Below, one piece after another: positions 36,801 through 45,800 of a stretch of DNA of 64,000 nucleotides (positions within the stretch are counted from its first letter, which is position 1; each line of letters begins with the position of its first letter). This stretch comes from Episyrphus balteatus. Lineage: Eukaryota; Arthropoda; Insecta; Diptera; Syrphidae. The position numbers and the translations under genes are program-made. The notes beneath the pieces are model-generated. The model did not search any database and was not told where the DNA came from. It saw only the letters and a program-made list of their open reading frames with translations. Where the stretch lies: positions 64,603,803 to 64,667,802 of the forward strand of contig NC_079137.1 of NCBI RefSeq assembly GCF_945859705.1. Direction: 5' to 3'.

Positions 36801-39800
36801 ATGTTTCCCAGGGATTTCTTCAATTTTTCTACAAATGAAGTTTCATTTTTTGGATTTGCCTTCTGTTTTGCTTCTTCACTTTTACTCTCACTTTCTAAAA
36901 GATGCTTAATCGAAGTGTGGGAATTCTTTAATCGAACATGTTTGCTTGACTTTTTATGCAATCTTTTATAATTTGATGGTCTCCGATAAAGTAAAAATTC
37001 AATTTTTGAAGGTGTAACCTTCTGTGTTCCAAGTTCGTGAACAGTTTTCAAACGATAGAGGTTTTTTGAATTTTCCAAAGTGTCATCAGATTGGGTTGAA
37101 GTTTTTTCATTGAGAAATTTCTGATATTTGCTGTGAAGATCTGTATAATCAGTTTCTGTTGAACTGCTTTGCAATGCTCCAGACAAATGGTACAAAGGAG
37201 AGGCAAGTTTAGCTGTAACTCCAACATTTACCATTTCCTTGATTGATAAATCCATATCAATTGGCATTTTTCAGAATTAAATAAAAATATATTTTCAAAT
37301 AAATTAGAACAAAATGTATTGATACATAAAAATCGATTACTTATGTTCTCATTAATTTCAGTTTACATCCTTGAATCCACTTGCTCTATTTTAATCCCGC
37401 ACATTTTCACATAAACTAACCCTGATCCTTTTCTATCTTAACCTATAAAATGTCCTTAATGTCAGAAAATCTCTCCACTAAGCCTTTACCATATATATCC
37501 ACATTGACATCGACACACACAAAGCTTACACCAAATTAGTCAATTATATAATCAAAAAGTTATCTTTCCCTTCTATGAGCATGCATTATGCAGACTATGC
37601 AATCCTTGTTCTGCTCTGCCTTTCCACAAGGACATTAAATTAAATCCTCATTAATGAGCTGATAATTCGTTTCGATTTCGCAAAGTCTAATTTAGAAAAT
37701 CTGTCATAGTGAATGTGCATTATACAAACATGAAATATGTATAAACTTCACAGGAACACACACATGCAAGGACACAAAAAAAAAAAAAGAAGAAAATAAG
37801 GATATTGGATATAGAATTGAAAATTAATTAGAACCTTTTTCTATATTATACGGAACCTAAAGCAAGGCCAAAAGGATAATACACTAGAAAACAACGACAT
37901 CGCCAACGACAACGATGACGTTGGTATATCGTTGTTGTATTATAGTTTGACACAGATGCTAAAAGGATACAAACTTATACCATACACATAAAAGGACTAT
38001 AAGGATCTGATGACAGAGTGGTATGTTTTCTAGCAAGCAGCTAATATGTTTATACAAGAAGAAAACATAGCAACAGACAGAAGAAATGTGCACCAGTGAG
38101 AGCGGCTTCTCTATCATATATGAGTAGCTGTAGGATATAAAGCTGTAGGATACATTAAGAAGGACGAAAAAGTCACTGAAATGGAATACACAATATTATC
38201 AACGAAAAAAAAAAAAAAAAATACAAGAAGCAAGAAAAAAAAGTTCTCTTAATTATCTTGAAAATTGCAGTATCGATTTTTGATTGCCAAGGAAACAATT
38301 CAACCCAGTTAATATATGTCTTTTGTTCTTTTGTAAAGTTTTCTTGGAAGCTTGGCAGGATTACTTCTTTTTGGAAGCCATTTGATCACAATGATGGGGG
38401 TTAAGAGAAAAATCTCTCATTAAGAAGGATTTCAGTTTTTTTGTTTGTGTCTTTCATTTTTATTTAACTTGATTTTGGTTCCTTTGGATGATGATGCTGC
38501 TGCATCAAATGACTAGAAGTTTATTATTTTTTCTTCTTTTTTGTAGTTCAAGAAGATTTTGTAAGAGTTAAATGATATTTCGAAAAGGATTTTTCATTCA
38601 TTCAAGCTATTTAGAAGGTACCTATTTGAATAAGAAAAGTTTGGTCCATGTACTAATTTTTATTTACATTCTGAAAAAAAAACATCTAAAGTCACTGTGT
38701 CACTGTCATCGATTTTAATTTCAGGTTTTATGTTTTTAAAGCTTTTGTTTTGATTTATATTGATTTCTATACTCTCGTTCCCTTTATGAGCATATTTATT
38801 AGGGTGGGTGAAAAAAATTGAATTTTTTTTTCATACTTCAGACAGACATTTTTACATCAATCTTCTACTAAAAAAATTATTTTTCATAAATTAACTTTTT
38901 AGCAAATTTTTTACATATTCTTGTAGAAAATAAAACATTGGCTTTTTGTGACCAATTACAGATCTTACTGCCTCTTCGAAAAAAAAAACACCCTTTAACT
39001 TAAATTTTTTTATATGAAAACTCTTTATTCTTGCTTTCTATCCCAAAATCAATGTTTTTTACCAAATTTCATTAAGGTGGCCCATCATTATTGTTTACAC
39101 TAAAAAAAAACCCTTTCAATAACGATATTCTTATAGACACTTTAGAATCTTGTTTCTTATCTCAAAAGTAACATAATTGCTGAATTTCAATAGGGTACCA
39201 CTATTACTACTCTTGTATTACTCATTTTTCCAAATACACCCATTTTTTCTCTGCACCAAATAAAACACCCTTTCACATGAAAAAAATTTAAACACTTGTT
39301 TTATTCGTAATTCCTATGGGAAAGGCAACATTTTTTAATAAAAAAACACCCTTTAACCAAAAATATTTGGTTATTAATGAAACATTTTTACCAATTTTCA
39401 TTGGTGTAACAATTTTTTTCCAGTTTTTGTGGGGACAAATTCTGAATTTCATCATTTCTTTAAAAAAATAATTATGTTTAAGAACTTTATGAATTCTTTG
39501 TCCCTGCTTTATCTTAACCTAACATCCCGAATTTTATCAGTGTATCATGTTTTTTACATGGGTTTCGGTTATATTTTACCTGTTGAAGTCGAAAAAACAA
39601 GCAACCTTGTTTTTAATCGGCTATAACTTTTTTTAGAGCAATCGTATTGACTTTATTTTTATGTCATTAGATTCAACATCAAAAAATACCTAAAAAACAT
39701 GTGTCATATGATAATATTCGACAAAAAATTTTGTTCACTATAACTTGTTGTGCCTGGGCGAAACGCATTATTTTGGACAAAACATCAAATTGAATTTATT

Positions 39801-42800
39801 TCATAATGTTCATAAAACAAAAACAGATTCTTCTTTACGTTTTCTTCTTTTTCTTCTTTATATTATTGACCTTCACACCTCCCTCTTGTCCGCGAAAAAA
39901 CACCCTTGCACCCAACTTTTCTTACAGACTATTCGTTCTTATCCCAAAAGCAAACTTTTTGCCAAGTTTCATGAGTGTAACAATTTTTTTTTTTTTAACT
40001 GTTGATTTAATGTACTATTTTACCTGTACTATAATTGGATGTCCTTAACAAATTTATAGTAGATTTCAAAATTTTAATTTATCTCATTTATAAAAAGTGA
40101 AAAAAGAAGTGGTCCTAGCATAGTGCCTTGTTGAATACTTTGAATGGTAGGGAAGACACTGGAAAGTTTGTTCTACAGAAAAACAGACTGTTTTTTGCTA
40201 TTGAGTTATGATGTCAGCAAAGTGCGACTTTAGAAGTTTGTTACGTAGAATACTTTGGTCCAAGGTTTTTAAAACTTTGAAAAAATATTTGCAACAGAAG
40301 AAATGTAAAATGTTATTTTTCAAACAAACTATAAAAAATCGCTAAGGGTGATTTACATCTTCCGCAGACTCAAAATTCAAAGTTCGATGTGGCAACCCTA
40401 TCCATTAAAATACTTAATCAACAACAGTCTTTCTACACTTGTTTTACATAAGAATAATCCACAGGTCAAAATATGAGAAAAAAATGGTTACTTTACATTT
40501 AATCTTTTAGTTCCATTTAACCCAAATTTTTTATGTTGAAACTTTTAAGCCTCTAGGTCCTGATATCAAACGTTAAAAAAGAATTCCTTCATAATAAACA
40601 AATGAAGAAAAATGTCAGTAAATTTAAAATGTTGGCACGTGCCCCAAAGGATGTTAATTTTTATTAGCTGCGAATTCGTATTAACTGTGAACACACGCCC
40701 CGTTAGAATAACAATGAATAAATGAAATTGAGGATAATTTATCGCAAAGAATAAACCACCCATATCAATTACAACACAATTTTCATTGCGGTTGACATTT
40801 TGAAATGTCAACGAAATTTTTTGTGTTTGTTAATTTTTTTTTTTTTTTTTTACATTTTTAAGGAAGCGACACAATATTGTATAAATATACGCCTTGTTAA
40901 GGACATGGTAATAAAAATGTAATTGCTTTTCCGCAAGGCACCAAACAACAACCTTTTTTATTTATTTATTTGCCTTGGGTATTGTCAATTGTTTTTTTTT
41001 TTTTCTTTCACTTTGTTTTTTAATGATATGCAAAAGGATCCTTTTTATTCTTTTGTGAATGCACCAGAAGTTTTTTTTTTTTTATTTTTTATAAATTTTT
41101 ATTTTGCGGTAAAGTAATTTGTTTTAATCCTCTTTAAGTACTTGTTAAGTGTACACCAAGGTAACCAAGTGTTATTAAGTGCCGATTTATTAAAGCACCA
41201 AGAATGTAAAATCCTTAATGGTTGGCTCTGTATTATACACAGACACACCGAAAAAAAGTAGTACGAGTACTCGTTACTCGTATATATAATATTAAAAAAC
41301 GAACCCTTTGGTTTAATTAAGAAACCCACTCACGCAAATACACCTCGAGTCAATTATCCTTTATTTTAATGGTTATAATTGCATTCTTGAGATACCTCTC
41401 TCTGTACTTTGGATGAATGTAAAAAAAAAAAAATAAACCGAATTAAACGTCGGATTACACGTGCCCCGCAGTTACCAGTATACTTACATTTTGAATTGGG
41501 ATTTCTCTACATTTTCAGTTTTTTTTTTTTTTTTTTCAGTAGGTATATTATGTAACCTTGACAGAGAGAGAGATCAGAAAGAGAGTATGATTTCCATGAA
41601 TTTTAAGGCCAATTTTTTATGGCAAAATAATTGGGTGTTGATTTTTCTTTTTTACAATTTTTTTTTGTGTCTGCACCTAGTTAAAAAAAATATAAAAGGT
41701 TGTAAGGGTTATAAGGGGTAATTTATCTGGTTAATTTAATAATTTTTTGAGGGTACTTTTGAAGACATAAAAAAGACTGTCAAGTACTGGACAAAAAAAT
41801 CTAAACGAATTTTGTAAGTTTAAATTTTACAGTTAATTAATTTTCATTAAAAAGGAATTCAAAATTGCTTTCGATACAGATCAGTAGTTGACTTGGATGC
41901 TTGTTGACGAAAGTAAAAATGGAAAACATGACAAACAGTGTGGTACTACACAAAACTATATACAAGGTGTCCCACAGTCACCACCCCAAATGAAAACCAT
42001 GGATTCTTGATGTTATTTTAAATCGAAAAACTTAAGAGGTAATTTTTTCGTTTTCGAGTTATGACGGTTTTTATGATTTTTGTTCTCCTTTCCTTTCACT
42101 GGCTTTATCTTTGCCAAAATACGTCTGATTTTTACAATCAATCAAGAATTTGTTACAGTTAAAGTTTCAGCAATTTTGCATCAAAAACTATTTTTTTCGT
42201 TTTTTAAGTTGTTTATTTTTTTCACTTTCATAATAATTTTATTCAAAAAAAAAAAAAAAAAAAAACACTTGAATGAGTATTCATTTTATTCACTTATTAT
42301 TGAAGCCCAGTTTATTTTCTTGAAAAAATTACCTTTTTTCATAAAAAAGACTACTGAGTGAATTTAAGAAGAAAATAATTTTTAAATACAAAATTAATTC
42401 AAATGAACCAAAAAGAAAAAGTTTTTAATTCATTTAAGTTAATTTTGTATTAAAAAATATTTTTTTTTTAATTCACTCATTTTGTTTATTTTTTTTTAAT
42501 TAGGTACCTACTTTCGGTAGTCTTTTTTATGAAAAAAAAAGTAATTTTTTTCAGGAAAAGAAACTTGGCTTTAATAAAAAAAAATAAAATTCATGGAAAT
42601 TATTACTCATTTACGTGTTTTTTTTAATAAAATGATATGAAAGTGAAAAAAAAACTTACAAAACGAAGAAAATTGGGTTTGATGCAAAATTGCGGAGAAA
42701 CGCTTGTCCGCAGAAAAAAAAAGTTTTGGCCATAAATATTATCAGTTGAATTCCGAAGAGGAAAAGGTAATATATATTACAGTTTAAAAAAAAAATTAAA

Positions 42801-45800
42801 AATTACTTCAATTTCAATGGGTTTTTTTGATAAAAACTAAATTTTTGCATTGAAATAATTGATTTTCTCAAAGACTTTAGTAAATAAGAACTTTAAATTT
42901 TTGCTATTTAACTTTCAACAGTAAGGGTTATTAAATGAATAAGAAATAATTTTATGTTTAGATGTTGCACTTAAAAAAAAAAATAAGTTACATTTTTTTT
43001 CAAAACTTTTATTAAAAAAAGTTTTTCGAAAATGAAATATTTTTTAATTTTTTTCATAAACCGTAATACATATTGACATTTCCTTTTATAATTTGAAATC
43101 ATAATAAATGCGGCCAAAAAAATTTGAAAATAAATGCATTTTATATTACGACCAAGTTTAAAAAACGACATGTTAAAATTTTTTCAATAATTTTTTTTTC
43201 AAAAATCTGAGTTCAATTACCATTCTTTCAAAAGCCGTTCATTCAATTAACTTAATTTTAATTTTACATATATGACTAAGCTTCTAGCTTTTAAAAAATG
43301 TATATTTGAATATTGTAGGTGTTGCCGTTGTGTTCAAATATTTTTTTTTGTGTTTGAAGTCAATTAATAAGAAAATTGCATCTATCGCTTGAACTATGGA
43401 AGACTGTCCCTCACTCCCATATATTTTTTTTCCTTGAATTTCCTAGACAATCTTTTGGCATCAATTAATTTATGAAATTTAAGAAAAATTTTTGAAAAAA
43501 AATTGTTTTTGTTCACAAAAATCTTCAATTAAATATAAAAAATCAAAACGGCAACACCGGCAATTTTTAATCTATAAACTTTAAAGTATTTTTAATTACC
43601 GACGTTTGAAAAAAAAGATCATCAAAATCTAAGCTGTTCGGCCGGGTTCCCTAATATTGCCAATTTTTGAGCTTTAGTTACTCCACTAATAGGCGAATTT
43701 TAAATCCACAAAGATATATTGTTTATCAATTTGAAATTCTTTTTTTTTCTCAAATTTAATTGTAAACGAAAACTAGGTGATGGTTGATTTTTTTATAACT
43801 TAAAAAATACTGGCAGAAAAAAAAATTGCATTAAAAAAATATTTGTTGCAACTGAAAAAATATTTGCATTCAAAATTGTATTGTAATTTAAAATATTTTC
43901 CATTGAAAAAAAAAAAAAAATGATATTACAGGTGAAAATATTTGCTTGAAAATAAAATAAAAAATTTATTGAAAATAAAAATATTTTCCATTAAAAAGAA
44001 AAATTATTGCAACTAAAATATTTTCTGAATTGAAAAAAAAAAAAAATGCAAAACTTCGGTTAAAACACTATTATTGGCTAATTTCATAAAGCCCTTTTAA
44101 GTATTTATCAGGCTTTTACGTCCAAAATTGACGTTTGTTCCATTCAAATAACGTCATTTAAAAATTTAAAAGCCTTTTAAATGTTTATGAAATCGGTCAT
44201 ATGTAATTTATTAATCTAAAAATTAAAAAAAACAACTTTTTTTTTGTTTTATTTTCGTTTTTGAGTTCTAATTTTTTTGGTAGTGTAGTAAATATTTTAA
44301 TTCGACTCCAAGTTTCATTTCAATATGGTTTAACTTATTTCACCAAATATTCTAAAACTCTTTTCTGCTGCCAAGAAAAGTCTCAAAAACCCTTCTGTCA
44401 ACCACTTTAAGACAATAAATCTTCTCTTTTGTCTAGAGGCCTAAAAGTGTTACCCATAAAAAGGGATAATAAATAATTCCTTAACTTTCCTTAAATTATT
44501 TAATGGCCTGACTTTTATACATAAAGCTCTATCTACCTACATAAAACTTGCTATCTCTTATACACATTTTCAAAAAAATTTCATCCTAAAAATAAAATAT
44601 ATCGATGAAATACCAAACCCAACACAACACAAGCCACATAATCATCATCATCTTAAATAATATTAAAGCATCACCCTCTAGTGTCTAATGAATTATTAAT
44701 ATCAGAAATGTCCTTGACATCCTTCCCGTTGTTGGTTTGTATTCTATGAAAGTATACTTATTTCTTCTTCCTTTTCTTGTTTGAAAAAAAAACATCTCAT
44801 CTCGCAACTGGATATAAAGTTTCTCACAAAACATAAGAATAAAAGGAAATTCTATCAGCATTAAACAAGGAAGAAGATGAAGGAAAAGTGATTTGTCAGT
44901 ATAATTGAATGTAAGTGGTTATTAAAAGAAAAAATAACTTACTATTCAGAAAAAGGATCTCTAAATACGTTTAGGAAGGTTGTAGGTGTTTTTGTGTACC
45001 TATATTAAGTGGAAGTATTAAATGAGAACGTGTTAAGGATTCCAAAGTGTTTGTATTTTTGTGTCAATTTAAATCTTTTATTACATAGAGAGATTTTTTT
45101 GAGGATTTGGTAGAAAAATATCCTGAGAGAGAAATATTGCTAAAATTAGGTCCCTCTGGAGGATATTGATCCAGTTACTATTTTTAAACCTTCTTCCTTT
45201 TTCTTAATTTTGTTAAGTAGTAAAAGGTGAGTGTTTCATTAATCCTGCTGAGTTATTATTTTGTTAAAAAACTGTTTTGTTGAAATAACACAATAAAGTT
45301 TCTTAAACAAAAATAAATTGACCTCGAGCAACCCTTAAGGGATTTCCGGATCCTTTATATTAAAAAAAAGATGATAGTATTAAATTTTATGGTAAAAATA
45401 AATTCAAGTTAAATAAAATACGTTTTTCTCTCTAACAAATAGAGATAATCCTTACAAAAGCTTTATACCTATACCCACTCATATACAAATACATACATAA
45501 ATAATCCTTTTTTTTTCACCCGCCAGGAACAAAATACAATTGAGTATTTATGTATCTCCTTTCTGTGTTGCTGTTGGGTAACTAGAAAAATAAATCTTTC
45601 ATCGGAAACATAGATTTCCAAGTCTTGTATTCGTATTTCATGTTGCTCTCGTATTTCATAAAGGATCTTAAATAGAGCCAGAGGATATTCAAAAAAAAAA
45701 AAAAATCCTAAACTAGATGCACTTTAAATCATAGAGAGATGCTCCCTGTATGGTATGAACATTTATCCTTGTTTTCAAAGAAATAGAGAGATTTTCAAAC

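Noticed and set aside
36682..36971. Plus-strand frames opposite the 333-aa gene
   Set aside because: They are shadows of the minus-strand gene and F-rich.
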